Origin: Phymatolithon calcareum
Taxonomy: Eukaryota; Rhodophyta; Florideophyceae; Hapalidiales
Length of the DNA: 64,000 nucleotides
Direction: 5' to 3'
Assembly (NCBI GenBank): GCA_977006965.1
Contig: OZ345356.1
Span: 2,356,001 to 2,420,000, forward strand
Part shown: in pieces, positions 1-10,681 of the stretch
How positions within the stretch are numbered: position 1 is the first letter of the stretch
Layout of the letters: the number at the start of each line of letters is the position of its first letter
Program-made: the position numbers and the translations under genes
The notes under the pieces: model-generated
What the model was told of the DNA's origin: nothing
Databases searched by the model: none
The model's input: only the letters and a program-made list of their open reading frames with translations

Positions 1-780
1 ACAGTCATTACAGTACCGTAGGTTTCGATACGTATTTAGATCACTAAGGATCACTGAAGGCAAACCGTAGACTTGCTGCTTACAGAGCCTTACAGCTTAC
101 CGATGCTTACACTGCATTTCTTACTCTGTAAGCATTACAGTAGCGCTTCGCGCCGCCCTCTGCTTTCCGCCAGGGAACAACCCGACCAAAAACAGTGTGC
201 CATCCTGCACGAGTCACAACCCCACAACCTAGTGTTCCTATTCCTCAAGATAGAGAGCTAAACAAGAGCCAACTAAATACTACTACATCTAGTATTAGTA
301 TTCAGTTTGCTCATTTCGTGTCTTGTAGTCTACAAGACATACAATGAGTATTCCATATCCCAAATAAGCGTTGCTATTAATGTCGTGTTACTCCGAGCAG
401 AATACTATCGCACCATTCCAGTCACTATGTGGATATCTGCTTCATCAGCCTGCCTTCCACTGGACGGCATCAGAGGAGACTTTTTGGAGAGCACGAAATC
501 ATGTAACACGCACCACAAACAGCTTTTCAATAGAAAGTGTCAAGGTGAAACTTTTTGGGTTTGGACGGGTTGCCTATGCTTCTGCAGATGCGATAGTTAG
601 TTTTAGAAAGAAATCTACAATATATGAACTTTCAAAAAAACTACTCTAATGCAACTCGTGGAACTGCAAAACCTGCAATAGTGCAAGTGAGCCAATGCAC
701 GGAACGTGTAACTCCTAAATTATAACCAGAAAAGGTATTCCTTGCAACCGTGCAAACTGCAAAGTTGGTGGAAGTAACCC
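1..780. other. no gene recognised
   Basis: Only short open frames without recognisable motifs on either strand. Nothing here supports a gene. Confidence 0.4.
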
Positions 781-784
781 TTAT

Positions 785-845
785 TCAAAGACCCGGGCCA
801 CGTTGGTCTTCTCTGCAGGGGTTCATGTTCGCTTTCTCGGGCTGG
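785..845 (-). repeat. LINE fragment (family F C-terminus)
   Basis: The stretch containing gggccacgttggtcttctc closely matches the family F LINE C-terminus near 35.03 kb. It is a very short remnant with no coding capacity. Confidence 0.5.
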
Positions 846-859
846 CAGTCTCCAAACCT

Positions 860-1870
860 GCATTGCTATCACAAGACGGATTATTAGCTGCCGGTAGTGC
901 AGATTTTTTTAAAAGGGATTGGCTTACCTGAATCTGGGTCCCACGCTCTTGATCAATAAATCTTCTTCTAAGTTCTGACTCTCATTGTTGAACTGGACTT
1001 TGTTCCCTTTTCTCTTTTTACTCGCCAAGAGCAGACGTGCGCAAACGTTGGCAACATCATATTGCATATCATGATTCGTCCGATTTCTAAGTCATATACA
1101 GAACAGAATTCTCAGAGGATTTTAAAAGGGGGAGACGACAACTTCAGGAATCTGCGAACACTCCCTTAACTTCGTCGCTTTCTTGTCTAAGTAGGTATCT
1201 GAGGCGCAATTGACGGAGCATGCCTATTTCAGACGACTGTTGGCATTTCAAGTATCGAAATCTCTCGTTTTCTCATCGCAAGTACAAAAAGGACGGTTCA
1301 AGAATTGAATCTGAAGACTCCGGATTCGTCTTTCCTCAACTTCTAGGTCCCGGAAAAGGAAGAGAACCTTGTAGGGAGTCAATCAGTACTTGTTTGTCTA
1401 AGAAAAATTTGAAATCAAAAACTGCACATTCCAAAGTTTGCTTTGAATTTTATGGCTTGAGAAATAACGAAAATCTAGGTGTTTCCGATACGGACCACTT
1501 GGGTTTTTGAATGCTGTTCGAATTGTCCTTCCCCAATTAATACAAAACTATTAAAATTGAAGGGCTTGAGATGCACAGTGCACTCGTTGAGTTCTGAGTT
1601 CGGAACCAGAAAAACGAGCAAAGTTCGTATTCAGAAATAAAAGTCAAACGTTTCTTACTAACACTTGTCTTGTGAGAAACCAAGTCTTGCCCAGTGGCTC
1701 TTTCGAGTGATAGAACGTAAAGAGTTCCGAAATACTCTCCAAGAAGATCGCACAAGAGACACCTTATGCTGCTTGGCCCACGCTCTCAACATCGACGTGG
1801 CTACATGGCCTCAGGTGCTCCTTGAAGTGACTGCAGGGGCACGTAGAGCGGTAGTCGCTACTCACTGTCA
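860..1870. other. no gene recognised
   Basis: About 1 kb with only short frames. A 96-codon frame at 1220-1510 has no motif and no repeat relative in the window. I see nothing supportable. Confidence 0.4.
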
Positions 1871-2160
1871 CAATTTAACCGAGCACCTCTTTGGAGGAAA
1901 TCAGTATTGGGGGCCTACCGTGCGATTACCGCGGTGATCGAACTAGTCGCCTTGCAGCGTACTCTAACGTCGTCGAAGATGAGTACAGAAAATGAGTTTG
2001 ACTGCAAGAGACTCACAGGAGCACTTGTTGGGAGAGAATTACGAATCAAGAACGTTTCGAGTAGCCAGACGACTTTAGCTTTGAGATTATCGCAAGAGAA
2101 GCCCCGTTACTCCAAGGTGAGGCTTTGGGAGCTCTCAAAATAAAATCATCAAATATCTTA
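1870..2160 (+). repeat. repeat family E, 3' end copy 1
   Basis: The encoded peptide (key stretches ELVALQRTL and LVGRELRIK) and the tail (GAGGCTTTGGGAGCTCTCAAAATAAA) recur at 16.4, 24.8, 25.2 and 31.4 kb. The copy is degenerate, with one frame change near 1905. It is the 3' terminus of a retrotransposon ending in an AATAAA-like A-rich tail; the upstream body is missing here. Confidence 0.6.
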
Positions 2161-2224
2161 ACTGTCACATCGAATGGTGTCTCTTCGCTGCAAACGACAC
2201 AGCTGAGCGCGCCACTTTCGATGA

Positions 2225-2345
2225 CCTCGGACGCCACAAGCAGCTTTTCCGCTCGGACGACTTCTTCCTGGTGCTTCTCGTGCTGTGAGAGATCACGACG
2301 TTGACAACGTTGTCAAAGCTTGATCCAGCATAGTCGCTGAAGAGC
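2225..2345 (-). repeat. Mutator-like element fragment
   Basis: The reverse complement of 2295-2337 matches 28.86-28.90 kb inside the Mutator-like element, including the shared run gttgtcaacgtcgtgatc. It is a small decayed relic. Confidence 0.45.
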
Positions 2346-2599
2346 GCCTACCTGTAGCTGTCCCCCAGAGCGAGCTCTCGTTGAAGAGCACTCCCCCTGA
2401 TGTTAAGAGCCCCCAGAAGTTGTCCCCCGAGAGGGCTTCCCTTTATCAGCCCCCCGGAAGTTATGCGACCGCGCCGAGAAGACCTCCGACTGCGGAGATT
2501 TGCCCTACTTGGCAATTTTTACTGCGAAGATGAACAACGTAGCAAGTGATGAATACTAGAGTTGGAGATGATGGAGATGAGTGCAGCAATTGTGATTTG

Positions 2600-2712
2600 G
2601 GAACATAATTGTTACACAGGGTAGTTACTGAGACCCAAGCTGCTCTGTTTTCCGATGTACTAGCGTTGAGGTCTTTTAAAATAAAAACATACAATTTCCA
2701 CCCCCCCTATGG
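2600..2712 (+). repeat. LINE A 3' UTR with poly(C) tail
   Basis: This is a 5'-truncated copy of the LINE A 3' end. It aligns with 9195-9275, including AAGCTGCTCTG, GCGTTGAGG and TACAATTTCC, and ends in a C-run. No coding part remains. Confidence 0.65.
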
Positions 2713-3239
2713 ATTGCCCCGACACAATCGGTGTATCGAAAGCAGCAGTGAAAATTCAGAAGGATTTTGCAACGATACTATTCGAGAAGTGGGAAGCGCG
2801 GCACTCGAGTATACTAATGAAACTGTGCCAAATAGAGCCATTCAACACCACCTGCTCCGAAAGCTAAGACGAAAAGTAAGCAGGATTGCGGAGGAGACAA
2901 ATGACACAGGGGCAGAGCTAGAATTCGAAACTCTCGACTGTATACGGGTATCAAACACAACAACGGACATTTAAGATAGATCTGACCTTCGGTGAGTATG
3001 GGAACAGCAAGAATAACACCGCATCAAGAAAATTAATTTCGCCAAGAATAGTATACTGCACCAAGCAGTGAGGATGAATGAAAGCAGATACAGAACTCTT
3101 TGTGCAAGATGGTTTTGCAGGCAAATTTTCGAGAAACCCAACTAAGTTAATTGAAGAAATGGGCAGTCAAGGATCATGAGCAGTTGGAAAACTTAAGAGA
3201 ATCCTGAAGAAGCCGTCATGGACCCCGGCAGAAGAGATT

Positions 3240-3646
3240 TTTCTTTGAATTTGGAATTTATTAGACGCCCTCAGTAACACTCATGAGAATGCAAGGGAGA
3301 TGCGTTTCAGCAGCTACTTTGTAGCTTCGATCATCTATTAAAATACTTGAAACCCGAGTTAAACGTCGTAACCCTAGCTGCAAAAACCCTTTCCCGTAAA
3401 AAGGGAGGGAAATGCTTGGGGTCCATTGATCAGATTTCCTCAATTGACGCCTTATCTATTCCATGTCGTCGTAAAAGACGATAGTGAAGAAGAGTAGCTT
3501 GTCTAGAGCTTTTTCAGTGATATTAATCTCCTCTTTGGTCAGTTGATATCTTCCGAGGTATTCTTCCAGGTTGCTCATGATATAGGTCTAAGAATCTTCT
3601 GTTTGGAGCTTTCGCCATGCCGTAATACCATTCTCGGGCAACAATA
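3240..3646 (-). mobile_element. 5'-truncated LINE D-type insertion
   Basis: An insertion of about 407 bp with an A-rich tail (T-run on the plus strand at 3237-3242) and the same 3' UTR and C-terminal codons as the copy at 14.06-15.09 kb. It is flanked by GGCAGAAGAGATT at 3227-3239 and 3647-3659, an exact duplication within LINE F coding sequence. Confidence 0.85.
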
Positions 3647-3732
3647 GGCAGAAGAGATTGACGTGCCTAGAGCCATCGACGTGATTCTATGTAATTCGGA
3701 TTAAGGAAGCTGAATTTTCAATGCTAATAGAA

Positions 3733-4226
3733 CGGTCTACTCCCGCCATCATCAGACTACCGAAAGCACGTCACCGCCAATTGGCGATTAAATGGGCATT
3801 CGGACGTTTTCCCCCATTGAGTACCACACTTCTGGAAGACAAATTCGGTGAAATCGTACCAACTCTCATGAACAAGCTCGAAGTGTACCTTCAAAGATAT
3901 CCACTAACAGAAGAGGAGACTAGTGAGACTGAAAAGGCACTTGACAAAGTACTATTCCTCACAATCGTCTTTTATGGCGACATGGAATAGACCAAGACAA
4001 AATAGAACGGCGACGCTGAGATTCCTACGAACAGGACAAGTGGACTCTAAGCTTTTCCCTCCACCTTTTCTGGAGGAGGGTTTTTGCAGCTAGGGCTACG
4101 ACGATAGCAACGAGCTTTTGCAGGCTTTAACGGAGCTACCAAGGTAGTAGCATCTGAAACGCATCTCCCTTACAGTCTTATGAGTGTTTCTGAGGGCGTT
4201 TAATAAATTCAAAATTCAAAAAAAAA
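3733..4226 (+). mobile_element. 5'-truncated LINE insertion
   Basis: It encodes the last 80-odd residues of a LINE protein (HRQLAIKWAFGRFPP ... FYGDME, stop at 3988-3990), then a 3' UTR ending in an A-run. It is flanked by ATGCTAATAGAA at 3721-3732 and 4227-4238. The peptide is identical over this span to the minus-strand copy at 32.34-32.64 kb, so the lineage was active recently. Confidence 0.85.
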
Positions 4227-4388
4227 ATGCTAATAGAATATGCCTAGAAATGTGCCGACTTTCCCCCTGTTGGGATACATGGTACCTTCTCAATAAATCC
4301 ATTTAATTACTCTATTGATTGCCATATAGTGAATTTTTCCCTCTTTTGGTGGCCCTTAGTGAATTTCCTCTAAATTGCATTCATTCAT

Positions 4389-4600
4389 TCATGTTGCCTT
4401 TTGCCCTAATTGCGCAAGCAGCGATTCCAGATCGAGTTTAAGCTTCTTCCATTCTATCCTATCATCAGGGCCCGTGGCTTTTTTAAATTTTGGAAATGTT
4501 AGCGTTCCGTTCTGCCAAGAGCGGCACGTCTGGTTCATTGCTTCGACCATGCTATGCAAATGGAACATCTGTCGATAGTTCGGTGCCAATTCGCAACCTT
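4389..4600 (-). repeat. unknown repeat fragment with DDRIEWKK peptide
   Basis: The minus-strand peptide GPDDRIEWKKLK followed by a stop near 4389 resembles ADDRIEWKKLRPSN at 37.0-37.1 kb and a weaker relative at 20.7-20.8 kb. It is probably the coding end of another retroelement; family unknown. Confidence 0.4.
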
Positions 4601-4730
4601 CCGCCTAAACTTTTCCTTTGTTCACTTTCAATCCGCTTAGGTTTCCCATCCGAAGGAATTCGGTTTCGTGTATTTTTTAATTTTTTAAAGCACCACAGTC
4701 ATACGAATATACGGGCAAGGCTTCCTCAGG

Positions 4731-6818
4731 GGGGGGGGGAAATTGTACGTTTTTATTTTAGAAGCCCTCAACGCTGGCGCACGCCGACACCAGAGCAGCT
4801 TCGCATTGCGCTGCAACCCTTCCAGGGAAGATTACAGCATATCGCCTCCATCATCACACCATCATCTCACTTTCTAGCATCATTAGTTTGTCCATCTCTT
4901 GTTTCACTTTTTCTTTTGTTCCCTCATTCATCTGTGGTTGCGTTAGCTTGAGTTGAAGGTTTTCCAGCTGCATCGCTGCTAGTTCGTCGTAGTTTTCGAT
5001 ATATGCCGAGGGATATCGCGGATAGAAGCGGCCGAAAAACCATTTTAACTTCCCAAAGTCTGTGTTTTCTCGACTTAATTTGGAATACGGGGTTTGGATT
5101 CTCGTTCATATCCACGGCGAATTGCGTTTTTTGGCCTTCTCCGTCTCGCTCCATGTGCAATAGGTTCGCAGTTTCTCCTCCTTGTATGTGACCTTTCCTT
5201 CCACGGCCCTCTTAGCTGGGACGTTCAACAGTTCGTGCTCTTCGAGGTATCGAATATCCCTCTGTGCCTGTGATAGGTCCTCATCCTTGCCCTCGTAGTT
5301 CTTGCTTCTCTCCAGGTTCTGTTTTGCATGCAGGAGTCGCAACGCAAAGTGTTCTCCTAATCTCTTGCGCCTCAGCTCTGGTGGTGTGGTTCTCCATAGC
5401 GTTCGCATTCGATCATTATTCCGCTTAGCAAAATGGCCAAATATTAGAGAGTAGAACAGTCCTTCTACTTGATCCACATGCGCTTGAATGGACTTCGAAC
5501 ACGGCGTCAGGTGCAGTGCTTATTCCCATCGGCATTGGATCAGGCCGTATATATGGATATGCATTTTGTTGTCGTCAGTCCTTTAGCTGTGACGCCAATG
5601 TCCCGGAGGGAGAAGAGTATACCTCTCGCTTTAGAAAGGCGTTTCAGGGTGGCGTGGTCGGTTACGCCTGTATTGTCGATCGTCGTACCGAGGTATTCTA
5701 GTCGCCGGTTTCGTGGAGCTCGGACCCTGCAAGTCTTAATTTTCGCTGGAACAGGCCCGGGAATATTAGAACTTCGCTTTTTCCTTTTTTGGTGATCCAC
5801 GACATGCCATTCTCTCTTGCCCAGCTTGTCGCCGCATCTAGCAGCCACTGCATGCCATCCGAGTTTTTAGCTTGTAGATGTACGTCATCTGCGAACAGTA
5901 TTGCCGGGTAGGTTGATAAGCGCGGAGACACTCCGGCGAATTTCAAGGCGAAGCTGTCCATAAAGACATGGACTCAAGGAAGAGCCTTAGGGGACTCCGC
6001 GATCGATCAGGAGCCACTGCTTTTCCTCGTCTCCGGCTGTGGGCTGGTCCTTTCTTGTGGATTGGAATGAGGATTGCGCGGCGCCATTGCGTTGGTAGAC
6101 ACCGAAGTTTTCCGCATGTTTCCCAAAGCGTCGCTAGGAGGTCACCACTCAGTCCAGGGCTTGCTTGTAGCATTTCGACGGCGATCACATGCTAGGGTCT
6201 CAGATAGAATGCCAGACATAAGTGTAGAGCCGCCCTAGCGAGGGCAGCACCTGAGGAAGCCCTGCCTGTATATTCGTATGACTGCGGGGCTTTAAAAAAA
6301 TTCCAACAAAAAAAATTTCGAAGGCGATTTTGTCCGGGCCGAGTGCTTTTCTTCGCGGTGCTCGCAGTAGCGCTTCTTTGATACCCATTCGCATTTTCTT
6401 GGAGAGCGCGAAGCTTTCTAACGCAGGTTTCCACGGATTATCTGGGCTGCAGACATTCGCGATATGAGCTGCAAACCGCTTAGGGTGTACTGGAGAACCT
6501 AATGCTCGGTTTATGCTGCTTCTCTTCCGTTTATATCGCAGGATCTTGCTCAGGGTAGTCGTGGCTTGACGTGGTGATTGATCTTCAATATCCTCTATGA
6601 CCTTGTTGTACTGCCCCTTTTTCGCCTTCCGGACGCATGAGCGCATCTGATGGCGGAACACCAAGTACGTTTCCAGGTCAGCTTCTCTTTTGGTCCGAGT
6701 CGCTTTCCGATAAAGCCGTGTCCTTTCTTTTGCCATTTTGTCTAGCTCCCAGGTCCAGAATGGTTTGAATCGTGGTGGACGACGATGAGTATTACGCCAT
6801 GGTCTTGTTATGAGCTTG
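4731..6818 (-). mobile_element. LINE A copy, minus strand, degenerate
   Basis: Reading right to left, the copy shows PRFKPFWTWELDKMAKERTR, GKALGPD-like, LIPIHKKG, AILFADDVHLQA (catalytic FADD), EYLGTTIDNTGVT, then the C-terminal KHRL-type region, with several frameshifts and stops. The 3' end is TTCTAAAATAAAAAC-GTACAATTT followed by a run of about 10 C. It is flanked by GGCTTCCTCAGG at 4719-4730 and 6819-6830. A SINE-like element is inserted within it (6186-6314). It lies head to head with the plus-strand copy at 6871. Confidence 0.85.
6186..6314 (+). mobile_element. SINE-like insertion inside LINE A
   Basis: 129 bp ending in TTTAAAAAAATTCCAAC and an A-run. It is flanked by ATTTCGACGGCGAT (6172-6185) and ATTTCGAAGGCGAT (6315-6328), 13 of 14 matching. 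It splits the LINE coding sequence between the GPDKIAFE and IAVEMLQ codons. The sequence is the same as the element that hosts both LINE A copies. Confidence 0.8.
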
Positions 6819-6870
6819 GGCTTCCTCAGGTGCTACCCTCACTAGGGCGGTTCTACTCGTTTGTCTGGTA

Positions 6871-9165
6871 GTGAGAAAGAGCGAGGAGAGAGCAGAAAGC
6901 GCGGCCAAATCGATGGAAAAATGGGGGCCCAGCATGTTACGGGAACTACGATGCTGCCGTCTCAAGAAGGGGTTGGACAAATGGTACGAGAAATTCCAGC
7001 GGCTCGTAACCAAACCGTGGACAAACAAGCACCGCCGAACGCCACGCTTTAAACCATTCTGGACGCGAAATCTGGACCGAATGGCAAAAGAGAGAACCCG
7101 CCTGTACCGGAAAGCAAAGAAAACAATGAGAACGGAGGACTGGAAAACATACAAGAAGTTCCGAAACGAAATGCGCGCCGCAATACGAAAGGCGAAAACT
7201 GGGCAGTATATCAAATACATCGATGATGTTGAAGATCAGTCGCCCCCCAAAGCCATGGAGACGCTGAGCAAAATCTTAAGATGTAAGCGGAAACGAAGAG
7301 GGATTAATCGAGCGCTGGGGGCTCCCGTGCGCCCCCACATGTTCACAGCCCATATCGCCAACGTATGCAAAGCAGAGAAAGCCTGGAACCCTACCCTAAG
7401 GCATTTCACACTGTCAAAGACACTTCGGGAAGGGATCAAAAGTGCAGTCCGGCGAGCACCACGAGGAAAAGCACTTGGGCCTGACAGGATCGGAGTTGAA
7501 ATGCTCCAAGCAAATCCGGAAATGAGCGGGAAACTGATTGTGTCCCTATGGGAGATGTGCGGCAAGCTGAAATGCATCCCGACGGCTTGGCGAAGAGCGA
7601 CGCTGATTCCGATTCACAAGAAAGGAGTGACACATGAAGCTGGGAACTACAGACCGATATCGCTGCTAAGCCAAGTGCGGAAAATAATTGACGCTGCCAT
7701 GGACTCGGCGATACGCAACCGGTACAAGTTTCACCACTTCCAATTAGGATTCCAAAGAAACAAGGGGACAGAGCTCGCGATACTAAGGTCCACGAGCACA
7801 ATGAAGAAGGGACACCGCTTTGTAGCCGTTCTCGATCTCTCCGCGGCTTACGATCGGGTTCCTAGGGACATACTCCAGAAGCGTGTGAACAAATGCCTAC
7901 CAGCAGACTTAGCGGAGATGGTCAGATACCTGCTCAAACCATCCTGGATTACAACGGCCGGAGACGAAGAAAAGAATTGGCTCCTTATTGACCGCGGAGT
8001 CCCCCAAGGATCGCCCCTGAGCCCCTGCTTGTACAACTTGTTCATGGACACATTCGCGTTAGCTATGGAAAAAGTACCTCGACATATGTCGAAGCACCCC
8101 GCGATACTTTTCGCGGACGACGTGCAGCTCCAAGCCGCCAATTCCGATGGCATGCAATGGCTTTTGGATACGGCGACGAGCTGGGCCACAGAAAATGGAA
8201 TGACATGGAACACTAAGAAAAGAAAAAGCGAAGTGCTTATCTATCCTGGATTATTCAAGCGCAAGTTCCGGCTCTCAGGCCAGGAGCTCCACGAAACCCG
8301 CCTACTGGAATACCTGGGAACCACGATCGACAACACGAGAGTAACCCACAACGCAACACTAAAGCGCATCAACGCGGCGAAGGGAATCATCATGGGACTG
8401 AAAGACCTGGGAGTCCAAGCGCAAGGACTAGCTACTACCAAGAACATAGCAATGTACAAGGCTCTTGTGCAATGCAGATGGGAGTACGCGATACACCTCA
8501 CACCATAGACAAACTCAGTCGAAGCGCAGATCAACCAAGCGGAGGGTCTGTTCTACTCTGTTGCCTTCGGCAACTACGCGAAACGATTGCACGCCCGAAT
8601 GCGAGCCCTCTGCAGAATTACTCCACCAAAGATAAGAAGAGCGCAACTCGGAGAGCACTTCGCACAGAGGCTTATACGAGGGAAGGACAAAATCGAGAAG
8701 GAAGCAAATTACGCAGGAAAAGAAGGGGACATACAGCAAGCAGAGAGGGATATCCGCTATCTGCAAGAGCATGAGCTCTTAAGAGGCAGTACCGAGCGAG
8801 CCGTACGAGGGCTGGTGACCCACAAACACGAGAGCCACCGCCGACGACAGGAATGGATGGAAAAGGAAGAAGAAAAAGAGAGAAAAATTACTGTCGATAC
8901 CAAGGAGAAAGTAAGCCCTGTACTCCAAATTCGATCCAGGAAACACCGACTCCTAGCAGTTAAGTGGTTCTTTGGCCGCTTCCCACCACGAAGAGCAGAG
9001 TCGTACATTGAACATTTCAACGAGGTCGCGGAAGAGAATCTGAAAACTCTACAACGAAATTTGACAAGTCCAAGAGCAGAAGAATCTTGGGAAAAAGGAA
9101 CGAAAACGGCGATTGACAAACTTTTAGCCTTGGAAATCCATATGTTAGAAGAAATGATAGTGTAA
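6871..9165 (+). pseudogene. LINE A reverse transcriptase, one nonsense codon
   Basis: One frame of 765 codons. The order is: a basic N-terminal part (MAKERTRLYRKA), the RT region with GKALGPDRIG, LIPIHKKG, VLDLSAAYDRVP (first catalytic Asp), GVPQGSPLSP and AILFADDVQ (catalytic Asp pair), then a connection region, then a conserved C-terminal domain (KHRLLAVKWFFGRFPP) and a stop at 9163-9165. A single in-frame TAG at 8506-8508 follows HLTP; related copies have Trp (TGG) there, so a G-to-A change explains it. No endonuclease is present in this truncated copy. The function of the C-terminal domain is unknown. Confidence 0.85.
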
Positions 9166-9278
9166 TGTGATCTGATTGGGTAATGAGATGGCAGTATGAA
9201 CGGTAAGCTGCTCTGGTGTTGGTGAATACCGGCGTTGAGGGCTTCTAAAATAAAAACCTACAATTTCCCCCCCCCTCT
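6871..9278 (+). mobile_element. LINE A copy, plus strand, nearly intact 3' part
   Basis: A 2,408-bp non-LTR insertion flanked by TTTGTCTGGTA at 6860-6870 and 9279-9289. It is 5'-truncated: the reading frame is open right up to the insertion point, so the first codon seen is not a native start. It ends with TTCTAAAATAAAAACCTACAATTT and a C-run at 9267-9275 instead of poly(A). Confidence 0.88.
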
Positions 9279-9409
9279 TTTGTCTGGTATTCTATCTGAG
9301 CCCCCAGCATATACTCGGTTGTTTGATAGCTCTTCGTCGCAGTTTTCGAGGCGTCGCTTCTTCTTTCAGTACAGGTATTCCTCACTCTGCATACTATCGA
9401 TGATGCTTT

Positions 9410-9490
9410 TGCAGAAGAAGAAGAAGAAAGGTAGATTTTTATTTAAAAGTTACCAACGCATCTACTGACGCTTGGGGCAACTTTCCTAGA
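9410..9490 (-). repeat. CTT-tailed SINE-like repeat fragment
   Basis: The reverse complement carries GTTGCCCCAAGCGTC, GATGCGTTGGTAACTTTTAAATAAAAA and a CTT-repeat end, as in the copies at 29.9-31.15 kb. Confidence 0.6.
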
Positions 9491-9699
9491 GCCAATCGGT
9501 TTTGGTTGGATTCTCTCTATGGAAGAGTCGCTTTTCTTGTTGGTGTACACGATTCAGTGGACAACAAAAACCCACTTCTGGTCTCCTTCGGGACCTCGAG
9601 GGGCAAAATTACTCTCCTCTCATGCGACACGCTGTGATTTCAAGTTGCGGACATTCCTTAATTGTCCACAGCCTGGAACATGGTTAGGAGCTCGTCGAG

Positions 9700-10667
9700 T
9701 GCTCGCTTAGTCTAGGCGCTGTCCTATCTGCGGCCTATGACAGTGTCCCAAGGGACATCCTCATGGAGCGTCTGACCACCGAACTGCCGATGCACATTAC
9801 TCGGATGGTAGCCTACTTGCTGAAGCCGTCGTGGATCACATAAGCAGGGGACGAATCAAAAACATGGTGCATTATCAACTGATGTGTTCCGCAAGGGTCC
9901 CCGTTAAGCCCGTGCCTTTATAACATATTCATGGATAAGTTTGCCGAATCCGCTGGAAGAGTTACAGGAACTGTCTCCGAGCAGACAGTCAGTTATTTGC
10001 GAACGATGTACTTCTACAGGCCAAGAATGCGAAAGGATTACGAAAGCTACAGGACATAGCCACGGAGTGGGCAGACGAAAATTATATTGCATGGAACACA
10101 AAGCTAGGAAAGAGCGAAGTGCTTAAGTACAAGGGGTTCCCTAAGCAAAAGTTCATGCTTGCCAGAAAAGAGCTACACCAAGCGTGGAGACTTTCCTACC
10201 TGGGCATTAGTATGAACAACACTGGAGTTAGAGACGATACAGCAATGTCGAGAGTGCAGAATGCGGTTCTATGCATCCACAAACTTAGGCAGAGTGGCGT
10301 TAATGTCAGTGGATTCCACCCTGAAATATGTATCAGGATTTTCAAGTCGTTGAATCTCCCCAAGTGGGAGTATGCCAGTCATCTGACTCCAATGATGAAG
10401 CAGTTGCTATCAGCAATTGAGGCATCAGAAGGTCTTTCTTAAAGTATTTCTTTGAGAAATATGCGGAGCATCGAAAAAATCGAATGAGAGTGCTCTGTTG
10501 GCTAGATAGTCCGGAGCTGAGGAGGACTCCCCAAGCGGAAAGGTTTTCTTTAAGCATGTTAAAACGGAAAGCGTACCTGGAACAGGCAGAAGAATACCGA
10601 GGAAGACAGGAGGATACGGCAGAAGTATCGAAGGACATTAACTATCTCAGAAACGAGGAGCAGAAGT
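9700..10667 (+). pseudogene. decayed LINE RT remnant
   Basis: Readable pieces are SAAYDSVPRDILMERL, YLLKPSWIT followed by a stop, VPQGSPLSPCLYNIFMDKFAE, then LARKELHQAWRLSYLG and NLPKWEYASHLTP, and finally RMRVLCWLDSPELRRTPQ. Stops and frame changes are frequent. It is a relative of LINE A. The next element (10680-13253) lies immediately 3'. Confidence 0.75.
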
Positions 10668-10681
10668 AGAAAGAACCTTGC

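Larger units (their letters stand above)
2713..4315 (+). pseudogene. LINE family F copy, interrupted twice
   Basis: The family F C-terminal protein is readable in pieces: RIAEETNDTGAELEFETLD at about 2.9 kb, then an RTLCARWF-like stretch, then WTPAEE up to 3238, resuming after the first insertion with DVPRAIDVILCNSD. Its characteristic tail (GGTACCTTCTCAATAAATCC) appears only at 4.28-4.31 kb, after a second insertion. The same protein end is found at 35.0-35.4 and 36.4-36.8 kb. The host copy was therefore split by two later LINE insertions, each with its own target-site duplication. Stops and frame changes make it a pseudogene. Confidence 0.7.
4660..9310 (-). mobile_element. SINE-like element split by two LINEs
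   Basis: The pieces 9290-9310, 6819-6870 and 4660-4730 (read on the minus strand) join into one unit of roughly 120 bp. That unit matches the intact copy at 6186-6314: start ATGCT(A/G)GGG, middle GCACCTGAGGAAGCC, end CGTATGACTG then TTTAAAAAA. Two LINEs occupy the breaks. Its short length, A-rich end and TPRT-type duplications suggest a SINE or very short non-autonomous non-LTR element. I cannot assign A/B boxes with confidence. Confidence 0.65.
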
